A stretch of DNA of 64,000 bases from Chryseobacterium viscerum (GTDB taxonomy: Bacteria; Bacteroidota; Bacteroidia; Flavobacteriales; Weeksellaceae), in the NCBI RefSeq assembly GCF_025949665.1, contig NZ_JAPDFT010000001.1, forward strand, positions 2,046,001-2,110,000, in the 5' to 3' direction. Below, in pieces: positions 22,761 through 31,894 of the stretch (positions are counted from its first letter, which is position 1; every line of letters begins with the position of its first letter). Below the pieces are notes generated by a model. It was not told where the DNA came from, made no database searches, and saw only the letters and a list, made by a program, of their open reading frames with translations. Position numbers and translations under genes: made by a program.

Positions 22761-24206
22761 ATGGCTATTTCAAACTTACAACTGATGGTGAGAAAGACCT
22801 GGCAAGACCTGTTTAAAGGGAAACAGAATCTGCTTATCACCATTACTGTACTCCTCTTCTGCATGCTGAGCATTGGCATCGGTTTTACAAAATACACTGA
22901 TTCCTTTTCAAAAATAAAGGAATACCGGAAAGAAGTCCGGGAGCATTGGGAACAAAGACCTGATAAGCATCCGCATCGTATGGCTCATTATGGTTATCTG
23001 GTTTTCAGAATCGGACATCCACTAAATATTTTTGATAATGGGCTAGACGACTATCTTGGAAACGTCATATTTTTGGAAGCACATAAACAGAATACAGCCA
23101 ATCTTTCAGAAGCCGGAAGTTCAGGTACTCTGGTCAGATTCGGAGCTTTCAGCAGTGCTTTTATTCTGCAGAGTATTGTTCCTTTGATTATTCTTTTTTT
23201 AGGGTTTGGATTAATAGTACAGGAACGTGAGAATGCCACCTTAAAAATCATCAGTGTGCAGGGCGCTTCGGGAAGAGATATTGTCTGGGGAAAAGTTCTG
23301 GGACTGTGGCTGTTTTCCCTATGTTTCCTGATTCCTGTAATTCCTGTAGTTTTTGTGGCTGCACTGCTGTCACAAACGACAGATTCAACAGATATTTTAA
23401 TCCGTTTGTTGTTCCTGCTGCCCGCTTATATGATGTATTACTTTTTCATCAGCACTTTAACGGTTCTCGTTTCTGCGAACAGTAAAAGTACATCTTCAGC
23501 ACTGATCAGCCTTATCGGTTTCTGGCTTCTTTTCATTATTGTTTTGCCAAAAGGGGTTCAGTTTGCTGCCCAGAATTTATATCCGGCTCCTTCCCGTATT
23601 GCTTTTGAAACCAATCTGGAAAAGGATATTTTAAAATCCGGGGATAGCCACAATCCTGACGATCCTCATTTTAAGAGAATTAAAGATTCTTTACTTGCTC
23701 ATTATAAGGTAAACACCACCAATGAACTTCCTTTCAACTATGGAGGATTTGTCATGAAAGAAGGAGAAAAGATAAGTTCCAAAATTTATATCAGACATCA
23801 AAAAGAATTGCAGACCATTTATCACAGACAACAAAATCTCACTGATATTTCGGGATTAATTAATCCAGCCATTGCTCTTAAAAACTTTTCCATGATAGCA
23901 ACGGGCACTGATTTTTTCTCTTATACTCAATTTCAAAAGCAGGCTGAAGAGTATCGCTATCAAATGGCTCAGCATTTAAATGATCTGCAGATTGAGCATA
24001 TCAGCAATATTAAACCGGAGAAAGGAGGACCGCCTGCTGTGATAGATAAAGACAACTGGAAGAAATTCCCTGACTTTAATTATCAGTATACTGCTGTTTC
24101 AGACAGCTTGAAAGAGCAATTCATCCCTGCTATTGCTTTAGTTCTTTGGTTAGCAATATGCATTTTCGCAATTGAAATAAGTGGAAGAAAATTAAAATTA
24201 ATCTAA
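22761..24206 (+). CDS. ABC-2 type permease with DUF3526, first of pair
   Basis: 481 residues. One N-terminal membrane segment (LLITITVLLFCMLSIGIGF), a large periplasmic part, then four to five segments (FILQSIVPLIILFLGFGLIV, LWLFSLCFLIPVIPVVFVAALL, ALISLIGFWLLFIIVLPKG) and a final one near the C-terminus. QERENATLKIISVQGASGRDIVWGKVLG is the coupling region typical of NosY/CcmB-like ABC-2 permeases with DUF3526. The next permease starts at the very next base after the stop. Function of such pairs next to TonB receptors is not established. Confidence 0.85.
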   Translation: MAISNLQLMVRKTWQDLFKGKQNLLITITVLLFCMLSIGIGFTKYTDSFSKIKEYRKEVREHWEQRPDKHPHRMAHYGYLVFRIGHPLNIFDNGLDDYLGNVIFLEAHKQNTANLSEAGSSGTLVRFGAFSSAFILQSIVPLIILFLGFGLIVQERENATLKIISVQGASGRDIVWGKVLGLWLFSLCFLIPVIPVVFVAALLSQTTDSTDILIRLLFLLPAYMMYYFFISTLTVLVSANSKSTSSALISLIGFWLLFIIVLPKGVQFAAQNLYPAPSRIAFETNLEKDILKSGDSHNPDDPHFKRIKDSLLAHYKVNTTNELPFNYGGFVMKEGEKISSKIYIRHQKELQTIYHRQQNLTDISGLINPAIALKNFSMIATGTDFFSYTQFQKQAEEYRYQMAQHLNDLQIEHISNIKPEKGGPPAVIDKDNWKKFPDFNYQYTAVSDSLKEQFIPAIALVLWLAICIFAIEISGRKLKLI

Positions 24207-25553
24207 ATGAATCGTTATTTATATACCCAATTTTACCGTAACAAAGCCTACATCATTGCATTGTTATTTTTGTTCATGGCCGGGATTATGGCTATTTACA
24301 CAGGGAAAAAATTTCTGGACAGGAATGAAGATATCATTTCCAAAAGCGGAGCATTTCAAAAAGAAAGCATAGAAAGGAACACAAAGTTTCATAAAGATGA
24401 TCTGGGATTGGTTCTTTATTATATTAAATTTAATCTGGTGAATGAAACTCCCAGACTGGCTGCTTTAAATATCGGAATGCGTGATTTAAATCCTTCCATA
24501 CAGGGAGTAACTATCCGAAATCTTGAAGAACAACGTTATAATTCTGATTTTTATAATCCAGCCAATGCTGCTGTCGGAAACTTTGATTTCAGTTTTGTGA
24601 TTGTTTTCCTTTTCCCATTGGTGATTGTCGCGCTCTGTTATAATCTGATTTCTGAAGAAGAAGAAAGAGGAACCTGGAAGCTTCTTTCGGTACAAAGTGG
24701 CAATTTACAAAAGCTTCTGGATCATAAAATGCTCATCCGGCTGGGTGCGGTAACTGCTGTGTATTTCACTCTAATGATTATCGCTTCAGTTTGGATAAAA
24801 ATACCTTTAGACCTTTATTATATTGCATTTGTGATCAGTGGATGGCTTTATATTCTGTTTTGGTTTGCGCTGTGCAGATGGGTTATTTCTTTTCGGAAAT
24901 CATCAGCTCAGAATACATTGATCCTTCTCATTGTGTGGGTTAGCGTTAATTTTATTATTCCGATGAGCAGTAATATCCTGATCCAAAAAACCTATCCTGT
25001 TCATGAGTCCCTTAAAGCTGTCATGGAACAGAGAGAGGGTTATCACAACAAATGGGATGAAGCCAAGCGTCCTACTATGGAAAAGTTTTATAAAGTATAT
25101 CCTCAGTACAAAAATTTCAAGGTAGAAGAAAATGATACTTTTACCTGGACCTGGTATTATGCCATGCAGCATATGGGAGATCTGGAGTCTGCAAAATCTT
25201 CAGAATTGTATACCGAAAAAATGCAGAAACGAAATCAGGCAGCCGTCTATTTAGGCTATTTCCTTCCGAATCTTCATACCCAGCTCGTAGGGAGTCATCT
25301 GGCGAGAACTGATATGAATAATCAATTGCAATATGCTTCTTCACTTAAGAAATTCCATGAGAAAAAACGGTTGTTCTTCTACCCGCTTATTTTCTCGGGA
25401 AAGAATGCCGAATCTATAAACTGGGCACAGCAAACCATACAGGTATCCGGCTTGTCTGAACATTTGAAATGGGTTCAGCTACTCCTGCCCTATCTTATCT
25501 TCATTGCTTTATTCATAATCCTCTCACAAAACAAATACAGAAAACTATGTTAA
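24207..25553 (+). CDS. ABC-2 type permease with DUF3526, second of pair
   Basis: 448 residues with the same plan as its upstream neighbour: N-terminal segment ALLFLFMAGIMAIYTGKKF, coupling region EEEERGTWKLLSVQSGNLQKLLDHK, and several membrane segments. The two are paralogues and probably form a heterodimeric channel with the ATPase encoded downstream, whose ATG overlaps this gene's 3' end (ATGTTAA at 25547-25553). Confidence 0.85.
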   Translation: MNRYLYTQFYRNKAYIIALLFLFMAGIMAIYTGKKFLDRNEDIISKSGAFQKESIERNTKFHKDDLGLVLYYIKFNLVNETPRLAALNIGMRDLNPSIQGVTIRNLEEQRYNSDFYNPANAAVGNFDFSFVIVFLFPLVIVALCYNLISEEEERGTWKLLSVQSGNLQKLLDHKMLIRLGAVTAVYFTLMIIASVWIKIPLDLYYIAFVISGWLYILFWFALCRWVISFRKSSAQNTLILLIVWVSVNFIIPMSSNILIQKTYPVHESLKAVMEQREGYHNKWDEAKRPTMEKFYKVYPQYKNFKVEENDTFTWTWYYAMQHMGDLESAKSSELYTEKMQKRNQAAVYLGYFLPNLHTQLVGSHLARTDMNNQLQYASSLKKFHEKKRLFFYPLIFSGKNAESINWAQQTIQVSGLSEHLKWVQLLLPYLIFIALFIILSQNKYRKLC

Positions 25554-26242
25554 AAACCATCAACTTACATAAAAAATACAACGATTTCACAGCCCTTCAT
25601 TCTCTTAATCTGGAAGTAAAGAAAGGGGAAATCTTCGCTCTTCTGGGACAAAACGGAGCCGGAAAAAGTACAACGATCAATATTCTTCTGGGGCTCATTA
25701 AAGCGACTTCCGGAGATGCTTTCATAAATGGTATATCTGTAAAAGATGAGCCGCAAAAAATTAAAAAGCATCTGGCTTACATTCCTGAAACAGTGCTTTT
25801 ATATCCGCATCTTACAGGAATAGAAAACCTTGATTTTTTCTCCAAAATTGCAGGATTTAATTATCAGAAAGAAGAATTATCTGCACTCCTTAAGCGCACC
25901 GGATTACAGGAAACAGCTCACCAGAAAGCATTGGGAGGTTATTCTAAAGGAATGCGCCAGAAAGTAGGAATTGCCATTGCCCTCGCCAAAGATGCAAAAG
26001 TATTGCTCCTTGATGAGCCTACAAGCGGATTGGATCCTATAGCCACCGCAGAATTTACAGAAATTGTGCGCCAGCTCGGTAAAGAAGGCCGGACTGTTTT
26101 AATGGCTACCCATGATATTTTCAATGCGGTAAGTGTAGCGTCCAATATCGGAATTATGAAACAGGGAGAACTGGTACAGAACTTACCTTCCAAAGCATTT
26201 ACAGCTCAGGAACTACAGGAACTGTATCTGAAAACGATTTAA
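25547..26242 (+). CDS. ABC transporter ATP-binding protein
   Basis: 231 residues from ATG 25547 (an in-frame upstream ATG at 25469 lies inside the permease gene and is rejected because the domain starts at LKTINLHKKY). Walker A GQNGAGKST, Q-loop, signature YSKGMRQ, Walker B VLLLDEPTSGLDP and H-loop ATHD are all intact. NosF/CcmA-like. Energises the two DUF3526 permeases. The operon ends at the terminator 26278-26310. Confidence 0.93.
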   Translation: MLKTINLHKKYNDFTALHSLNLEVKKGEIFALLGQNGAGKSTTINILLGLIKATSGDAFINGISVKDEPQKIKKHLAYIPETVLLYPHLTGIENLDFFSKIAGFNYQKEELSALLKRTGLQETAHQKALGGYSKGMRQKVGIAIALAKDAKVLLLDEPTSGLDPIATAEFTEIVRQLGKEGRTVLMATHDIFNAVSVASNIGIMKQGELVQNLPSKAFTAQELQELYLKTI

Positions 26243-26277
26243 TATTCAGTTACTTTCATATTAATATCAATTGGTTG

Positions 26278-26310
26278 ATGCCCGGTGACGTTTTTGTTAC
26301 CGGGCATTTT
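26278..26310. terminator. terminator between ABC operon and photolyase (bidirectional)
   Basis: 12-bp stem ATGCCCGGTGAC / GTTACCGGGCAT with one wobble, loop GTTTTT-like, TTT tail on plus strand. Lies between convergent genes. Confidence 0.85.
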
Positions 26311-26326
26311 GCTGATATTATGTGAA

Positions 26327-27622
26327 TTATGCCAATGCCTTTTTGTATTCAGATAAAGCTCTTTCACGGGCAAAAGTATGCTCTACTATAGGAGAAGGAT
26401 ATGCTGGCGTATTCCATTCCGGAAGCCATTTTTTTATATAAAGCAGGTCTTTATCAAATTTTTCAGTCTGAGCCGTCGGATTGAAAACCCTGAAATAAGG
26501 AGCTGCGTCACAACCGCTGCCTGCCGCCCACTGCCAGTTTCCATTGTTGGCAGACAGATCATAATCATTGAGTTTTGAGGCAAAATAGGCTTCACCCCAA
26601 CGCCAGTCGATCAACAAATGTTTACAGAGAAAGCTCGCCACAATCATCCTCACACGATTATGCATATATCCTGTCTGGTTAAGCTGCCTCATCCCGGCAT
26701 CTACAATGGGATATCCCGTAGTTCCTTCACACCAGTGTTTAAACTCTTCTTCATTGTTACGCCAGTTGATATTATCATATTGTTTTTTAAAAGAGTGATG
26801 TACCACCTGCGGAAAATGATACAAAATCTGCATAAAAAACTCACGCCAGATCAATTCTGAAAGCCATGTCGCATTATGATTCAATGCAAAGGCAATACAT
26901 TTCCTGATGCTGATTGTTCCAAAGCGCAAAGCGATTCCCAGCTGTGTGGTATGCTGTAAAGCCGGATAATCACGGTATTGATCATAATTGTCTATAATAG
27001 AAACATCCAGAAATGGTTTTGTAAAATCAATTTCAGTTTTTTTGAAACCTATTTCCTTTAAAGTAAGAATATCAGAATATTCCTGTGAAAAGAGATTGAT
27101 AAGATTTAACTCAACAGATTTATAATGTTCAGGAGTTAATGCTTCCTGCCACTTCTTTGCAAAAGGAGTGTAAACGGTGTAAGGTGAACCATCTTTTTTA
27201 ATAATCTGGTCTTTATCAAAAATTACCTGGTCTTTATAGGCTTTAAAAGGAATATTCTTTTCTGTGAAAAAATAATAGACTTCTTTATCTCTCTCAATTG
27301 CCCGAGGTTCATAATCCCTATTGCAGAAAACGCCCTGAATATGATATTCTTCGGATAATTTCCTGAATATCTCTATGGGTTTACCATAATATACATTAAC
27401 TCTTGAATGATACTTTTTCAATGAAATATTAATATCCATCAAAGCCTGATGGATATAATCAACCCTGCGGTCTTCTTTATCTTCCAGCTTTCCAAGAATA
27501 TCAGTATCAAATATAAAAACGGGCATTACCGGATCATCAGACTGAAGTGCGTGGAAAAGACCTACATTGTCTTCCAGCCTTAAATCACGTCTGAACCAGA
27601 ATAGGGTAACTTTATGTTTCAT
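26327..27622 (-). CDS. phrB: deoxyribodipyrimidine photolyase / cryptochrome
   Basis: 431 residues from MKHKVTLFWF. N-terminal photolyase domain begins LFWFRRDLRLEDN; the FAD domain has ATWLSELIWREFFMQI, GTTGYPIVDAGMRQL, GYMHNRVRMIVASFL and NNGNWQWAAGSGCDAAPYFRVF, the canonical CPD-photolyase class I signature with the Trp-rich electron path. Repairs cyclobutane dimers with blue light. The ATG at 27631 adds three residues. Single-gene unit, divergent from the 80-residue protein. Confidence 0.95.
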   Translation of the reverse strand: MKHKVTLFWFRRDLRLEDNVGLFHALQSDDPVMPVFIFDTDILGKLEDKEDRRVDYIHQALMDINISLKKYHSRVNVYYGKPIEIFRKLSEEYHIQGVFCNRDYEPRAIERDKEVYYFFTEKNIPFKAYKDQVIFDKDQIIKKDGSPYTVYTPFAKKWQEALTPEHYKSVELNLINLFSQEYSDILTLKEIGFKKTEIDFTKPFLDVSIIDNYDQYRDYPALQHTTQLGIALRFGTISIRKCIAFALNHNATWLSELIWREFFMQILYHFPQVVHHSFKKQYDNINWRNNEEEFKHWCEGTTGYPIVDAGMRQLNQTGYMHNRVRMIVASFLCKHLLIDWRWGEAYFASKLNDYDLSANNGNWQWAAGSGCDAAPYFRVFNPTAQTEKFDKDLLYIKKWLPEWNTPAYPSPIVEHTFARERALSEYKKALA

Positions 27623-27799
27623 GTAATTCAAACTACTTTATCATTCTATCGTTATAATACATTTCATAACTACGGATAAAGATACAGATTTTACTAAATA
27701 GAGTTTTTAACACGTCACATTATTCAGCTCTGGTATTGAGCTATGATGAATATCAATTAAAATTTTCCGACATTTGTCAGATAAATAGATATCCCAGCA

Positions 27800-28042
27800 A
27801 TGGAAGAATTTGAAGTACCGGTAACCTATAAGGGTAAAGAACTGCTTTTCAACGGAAAGCTTGCTACATTCTCTTATGGATATAAATTATATGTAGATGT
27901 AGATGGAACTGAAGTTGTTATTGAACGTGATGATCACGGTGACTTAAGAGCTCTCCTTCCGGATGCCGCTTCGGAAAAAAATATAGATAAAGGTCTTATA
28001 GAAGCAATTATTGAAGTATTTAGAGAACTTCAGGTTTTATGA
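27800..28042 (+). CDS. small acidic cytoplasmic protein, unknown
   Basis: 80 residues, begins MEEFEVPVTYKGKELLFNGK and is rich in Asp/Glu. Predicted beta hairpins (KLYVDVDGTEVVIERDDHGD) then a helix (GLIEAIIEVFRELQVL). No motif known to me; probably a conserved Flavobacteriia hypothetical. Alone between photolyase and a dispersed repeat. No clean promoter, a near match GACATTTG is at 27769-27776. Confidence 0.65.
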   Translation: MEEFEVPVTYKGKELLFNGKLATFSYGYKLYVDVDGTEVVIERDDHGDLRALLPDAASEKNIDKGLIEAIIEVFRELQVL

Positions 28043-28059
28043 TGATCTGTTGTGAATAA

Positions 28060-28185
28060 AAAGTCGTCTCAAAAGTTAAACAATTTGGTTTCTGTCATTC
28101 TGACGAAGGAAGTATCTCATTAATAACCAAACATATGAGATTCTTCATTACATTTCACTACATTCAGAACGACATCTTGGAGACC
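28060..28185. repeat. dispersed palindromic repeat, copy 2
   Basis: Shares with 13542-13715 the blocks TCATTCTGACGAAGGAAG, TCTCATT-ATAACCAA, ATATGAGATTCTTCA and ACATTCAGAACGACA. Terminal arms around GTCTC pair imperfectly. About 50 bp shorter than copy 1 in its right half. Confidence 0.65.
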
Positions 28186-28205
28186 ATCTTTTTCATTTAA
28201 TCTGT

Positions 28206-28970
28206 TTATTCGAAGACTACATAATTTACCTTATCTACACCCGTATTTCCCGTTTTTTCATGATAAGCATACAGCACGAGCTCATAGTTTCCCGGAGAAC
28301 TGATGCTATGACTTCCTTCAAAAAGATTGGTTGAAACCAGTGACATGTCTATATTTTTTACAAATTTTCCGTCTTTTTTCAGAATTCCTTTCACTTCAAT
28401 CTCATCGGAATTCCATACACCTCCTTTATCTATGACACATCCGCACATCATGACAATATTAGCCTGAAACAGGAAAGGTTTATCTTTAATACTGTTCAAT
28501 GCAATATATTGATGCGTTCTAGGTTTCAGAATATCAATAATGTATCCCGGAATTTCAAGGATAATACCTTCTCCTAAAATATGTTTCCCGGGAATCAGCC
28601 ATAGCTCTGTGCTTACAACCGCCTGAGCCTGTTTGCTGTTCAAAGGAGAAATCACTTCTATGTTCACGAATGTAGGTTCATCAATATCCACTGCAGCCAT
28701 AAAACCTCCGGTCTGTGCGTCTGTGATTGAGTTTCCTCTGACTTTGGGCGTTTTCATAATCAGATCTGTATTTCCGGTACTTCCTGTTGTATTTCCTTCT
28801 GCCAGAATTCTTTGATTGAGTTTGTTCCTGATGATGATATGAGCCCCGCCCAATGAAGTTCCTATAAATTTGGCATCTCTCGCTTTTGCTCTTATCATGA
28901 TTTTTGTTTCCGTTGCCGAAATCATAAGATTGGAAAAAAGAAATGCTGTGATGAGAATTAATGCTTTCAT
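28206..28970 (-). CDS. secreted protein of unknown function, coupled to MarR regulator
   Basis: 254 residues with signal peptide MKALILITAFLFSNLMISA. The mature part looks beta-rich (KIMIRAKARDAKFIG, AHIIIRNKLNQRILAEG, NYELVLYAYHE) and holds one MCGC pair. No recognised domain. Its ATG overlaps the marR stop in ATGA (28967-28970), so the two are translated together; the MarR protein probably controls this secreted protein. Confidence 0.75.
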   Translation of the reverse strand: MKALILITAFLFSNLMISATETKIMIRAKARDAKFIGTSLGGAHIIIRNKLNQRILAEGNTTGSTGNTDLIMKTPKVRGNSITDAQTGGFMAAVDIDEPTFVNIEVISPLNSKQAQAVVSTELWLIPGKHILGEGIILEIPGYIIDILKPRTHQYIALNSIKDKPFLFQANIVMMCGCVIDKGGVWNSDEIEVKGILKKDGKFVKNIDMSLVSTNLFEGSHSISSPGNYELVLYAYHEKTGNTGVDKVNYVVFE

Positions 28971-29461
28971 GATTTGATTGATTTTAAATATTCATGTTTA
29001 AACCTATGATGGAAAGATTCTTCTTTTAATTCCTGATCAATATGATCCAGATAAGTAAAAATCCCCAGATCTTCTGATAATACTTTCAGGATTGTCTTTT
29101 CACAACTGTCCCAGATCTGCTCCAACTGAGGAAGCATTTCAATGGCTTTTGGAGATAGTGAAATGATCTGCTTTCGTTTATCCACACTGTCTTTTTTAAT
29201 GATGAGATAACCATTTTCATTCATTTTTTTGACAATAACTACAACTGATGGGTGTGAATATCCCAGCGGTTCAGCAATATCGGTAATTGAAATTTCACCC
29301 TTTTTTTTCAGCAGCATAAAGACCAGATACCAATTGGGCTCAACATCAATTTCAAATTCTTTATAAAATTTCCGAACATCATGGGACATCCTGTCACTGA
29401 TTCTTTTCAGCCTGCTGTCCAATGCTTTATATCCTAATTCTTTAATAAAGTCAAAATCCAT
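28967..29461 (-). CDS. MarR family transcriptional regulator
   Basis: 164 residues. Winged-helix core: EISITDIAEPLGYSHPSVVVIVKKMNENGYLI, then the wing with KDSVDKRKQIISLS (Asp-x-Arg of MarR). The N-terminal dimerisation helix starts MDFDFIKELGYKALDSRL. A 36-bp perfect palindrome 28 bp upstream of the ATG is the obvious operator for self-control. Ligand unknown. Confidence 0.9.
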   Translation of the reverse strand: MDFDFIKELGYKALDSRLKRISDRMSHDVRKFYKEFEIDVEPNWYLVFMLLKKKGEISITDIAEPLGYSHPSVVVIVKKMNENGYLIIKKDSVDKRKQIISLSPKAIEMLPQLEQIWDSCEKTILKVLSEDLGIFTYLDHIDQELKEESFHHRFKHEYLKSIKS

Positions 29462-29478
29462 CTGAAATATATTTACAA

Positions 29479-29486
29479 CAAATATA
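29479..29486 (-). promoter_or_regulatory. -7 box TATATTTG of marR unit
   Basis: Exact TAnnTTTG, 17 bp before the ATG and 2 bp downstream of the long palindrome. Confidence 0.55.
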
Positions 29487-29488
29487 TA

Positions 29489-29524
29489 AAATATAAAGTC
29501 AACTATATAGTTGACTTTATATTT
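29489..29524. promoter_or_regulatory. 36-bp perfect palindrome, probable MarR operator
   Basis: AAATATAAAGTCAACTA-TA and its exact complement. Covers the region where the -33 element of the marR promoter would lie, so bound protein would block the promoter. Confidence 0.7.
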
Positions 29525-29559
29525 ATTTTTACTGAATTAAAAATCTTAATAAAAAAGGG

Positions 29560-30408
29560 CTATTTGAAGTTTCTCCTGTATTCACCAGGTGTCACTCCCC
29601 TGTATTTCTTAAAAAGTTTGGAAAGATGGCTTTCATCACTAAACTGGAGTTCATAAGCAATTTCACTCAATCGGATGCTGCTGTATTTTAGATACGTTTC
29701 TACCAATTTTAATCTATAGTCCAGCAGATAATCCTGATAGGAAACTCCTGTTTGCTGTTTAAAATACTCTCCGAAATAATTTCCGGAAATTCCGAAATGC
29801 TCAGCAATAGTCTGAATTCCGGTTTTTTCACGATCCTTGATATGTTGTTGAATATAAGTGATGATCTTCATTATTGAAAAGGCTTTGCGATTTTCCTGAA
29901 GGTCAGAAGTTTCACTCTGAATGATATTTCGGGCAATCAGATTAAGAAGGATTGACATACAGTTTCGGATAATAAGATAATCTTCCGCTTTGTTTTTAAA
30001 TTCACGGGTGATCTGAAGAATAAGAGTTTCAGCAAAATGTTCATCATTTTTATTGCGGAAAACACATCCAGCTCTGGCGTGGTAATTATTGCTGATATAC
30101 TGCAATTTGTACAAATTTTCACAACTTTCAATTCGGTCTGCTTCCAAACGGATTTTATCGATAAACTCAATTGGACACTGAATACTGATAAGCTGAGCGG
30201 CTTCACTTTGAAAGCGGTATACTTCCTGCTGTGGAATAATGAAAAGCTTACCCTGCGAGAACTCAATACTGCGATCATCATACACAAGTGTACCTTTGCC
30301 TTTGGCGATATAAATGAATGAGAGAAAAGTCTTTGTTTTAAACACGGTTTCTCCCTCTTTCAATGTTATTTCTCTTACATCAATTCCTTCAAGATGCAGT
30401 CCTTTCAT
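29560..30408 (-). CDS. AraC family transcriptional regulator
   Basis: 282 residues from MKGLHLEGID. N-terminal cupin-like sensor domain (FLSFIYIAKGKGTLVYDDRSI, KLFIIPQQEVYRF) and C-terminal double HTH (IQTIAEHFGISGNYFGEYFKQQTGVSYQDYLLDYRLK; LSEIAYELQFSDESHLSKLFKKYRGVTPGEYRR). An ATG at 30510 would overlap the divergent MFS gene and extend through both promoters, so 30408 is chosen. It is divergent from an EmrB-like exporter, which it likely controls. Confidence 0.9.
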   Translation of the reverse strand: MKGLHLEGIDVREITLKEGETVFKTKTFLSFIYIAKGKGTLVYDDRSIEFSQGKLFIIPQQEVYRFQSEAAQLISIQCPIEFIDKIRLEADRIESCENLYKLQYISNNYHARAGCVFRNKNDEHFAETLILQITREFKNKAEDYLIIRNCMSILLNLIARNIIQSETSDLQENRKAFSIMKIITYIQQHIKDREKTGIQTIAEHFGISGNYFGEYFKQQTGVSYQDYLLDYRLKLVETYLKYSSIRLSEIAYELQFSDESHLSKLFKKYRGVTPGEYRRNFK

Positions 30409-30427
30409 TACACACTGGTTTTTCCTC

Positions 30428-30468
30428 CAAAAGTACAATTTTAACAGAACATAAAGCGGGTACTTTTG
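30428..30468. promoter_or_regulatory. divergent promoters with mirror-image -7 boxes
   Basis: TACTTTTG on the minus strand (30428-30435, araC) and on the plus strand (30461-30468, MFS) form a 9-bp inverted repeat CAAAAGTAC / GTACTTTTG separated by 23 bp. Confidence 0.55.
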
Positions 30469-30479
30469 CATAAAAAAAT

Positions 30480-31868
30480 ATGAATATACATCCGAAACGG
30501 TGGCAGGCACTCAATTTTCTGATCACAGGTGCTTTTCTCTCGCCTCTGGATTATTTTATTGTAAATATGGCTTTGCCGTCTATCAAAAAAGCATTCAGTG
30601 CCAGCGATCATCAGCTTCAGATGGTTATTGCTATTTATGGGCTTACTTATGCAGCGCTTGTTGTTTGTGGCGGACGGCTGGGTGATATTTACGGCCGTAA
30701 AAAAGTGTTTATATCAGGGTTATATACTTTCCTGTTTTCATCCCTCGCCTGTGCATTTTCTCCTGATATTACATGGCTGATCATTTTCAGACTGTTTCAA
30801 GGGGTCGGAGCATCACTGCTGGCTCCTCAGGTACTGGCTTCTATAAAGGATCTTTTCAGTAGTCAGGAGCAGCCTAAAGCAGTAAGTCTTTTCAGCTCGG
30901 TATTTGGTCTTGCTTCTGTGGTTGGACAATTGCTTGGCGGAGTTCTTTTAAGCATGCATTGGGGAAGTTTTTCATGGGAAATGGTATTTCTTGTGAATGT
31001 ACCGATTACGATTATCTGTATTCTGGGTGTACATTTTACCATGAACAATGATAATAAGAAAGACGAGAACGGAATTGACTTTACAGGAACTTTATTATTA
31101 ATTCAGGCTTTGCTTATGCTTATCTGTCCTCTTATTTTTGGACAAAAATTTGAATGGGCATGGTGGATTTTTGGAATTCTATTTACCGGAATCTTCTTAT
31201 CAATCATGTTTCTAAAATACGAGATAAAGCAGCTGAAAAAAAATCGTCCGGTACTTGTAGATCCGGCACTGCTGCAGCATAAACCTTTTGCATTAAGCCT
31301 TCTGATCATTTTCTTTTACAATTTTACCGCAGGTTTATTCATTTGCTATCCTTATTATTTGCAGCAGTTTCTTCATAAGAATTCAATGGAGACAGGATTG
31401 GCCATTATTCCTTATGGGCTTGCTTTTTTCCTGGGACCTTTGATTACCAGCCGGATAAAACTGAGCACTGCTAAAATGATTTACGTAGGATTGGGATTAT
31501 TGATGACAGGTTTTGTGATAAGTGCAGTTGCTTTTTATTTTCAGCAAAAACCATCTTTAATCACTCATATCTCTTTGTTTATAGCCGGATTCGGGCATGG
31601 CACCATTATGCCGGTTATGATGCGGACAGCCATTTCTCTGGTTTCGAAAGATAAAGCGGGACAGGCTTCCGGTCTGGTAAGCATCGGCATTCAGATTGGC
31701 AGTGTGACCGGAGGAGCTGTTATTGGAACATTATTTTTTAATCTGATAAAAGTTCTGGGATTCTCAGATGCATTCTCAGCGTCTGTAGGAATAATAGGTG
31801 TTTTTCAGGTAGTTGGACTATGGGCAGGAAACAGATTAAGAAAATTCATTGATGAAAAACAGGTTTAA
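30480..31868 (+). CDS. MFS transporter, DHA2 (EmrB/QacA) type
   Basis: 462 residues with about 14 membrane segments. Motif A-like GRLGDIYGRKKVF after segment 2 and motif C-like region GVGASLLAPQVLASIKDLF, VFGLASVVGQLLGGVLL support the 14-TM drug:H+ antiporter family. Likely exports a toxic small compound. Divergent from an AraC regulator with shared promoter region. The NTF2-like gene follows after 26 bp. Confidence 0.9.
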   Translation: MNIHPKRWQALNFLITGAFLSPLDYFIVNMALPSIKKAFSASDHQLQMVIAIYGLTYAALVVCGGRLGDIYGRKKVFISGLYTFLFSSLACAFSPDITWLIIFRLFQGVGASLLAPQVLASIKDLFSSQEQPKAVSLFSSVFGLASVVGQLLGGVLLSMHWGSFSWEMVFLVNVPITIICILGVHFTMNNDNKKDENGIDFTGTLLLIQALLMLICPLIFGQKFEWAWWIFGILFTGIFLSIMFLKYEIKQLKKNRPVLVDPALLQHKPFALSLLIIFFYNFTAGLFICYPYYLQQFLHKNSMETGLAIIPYGLAFFLGPLITSRIKLSTAKMIYVGLGLLMTGFVISAVAFYFQQKPSLITHISLFIAGFGHGTIMPVMMRTAISLVSKDKAGQASGLVSIGIQIGSVTGGAVIGTLFFNLIKVLGFSDAFSASVGIIGVFQVVGLWAGNRLRKFIDEKQV

Positions 31869-31894
31869 ATCAATAAATACTATACATTTAAAAT

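Noticed and set aside
27743..27756. ATGAT-GAAT-ATCAA site near photolyase/80-residue gene
   Set aside because: Resembles the Crp/Fnr-like palindromes but stands 26.5 bp from the nearest near-consensus box and shows no proper -7 match, so not counted.
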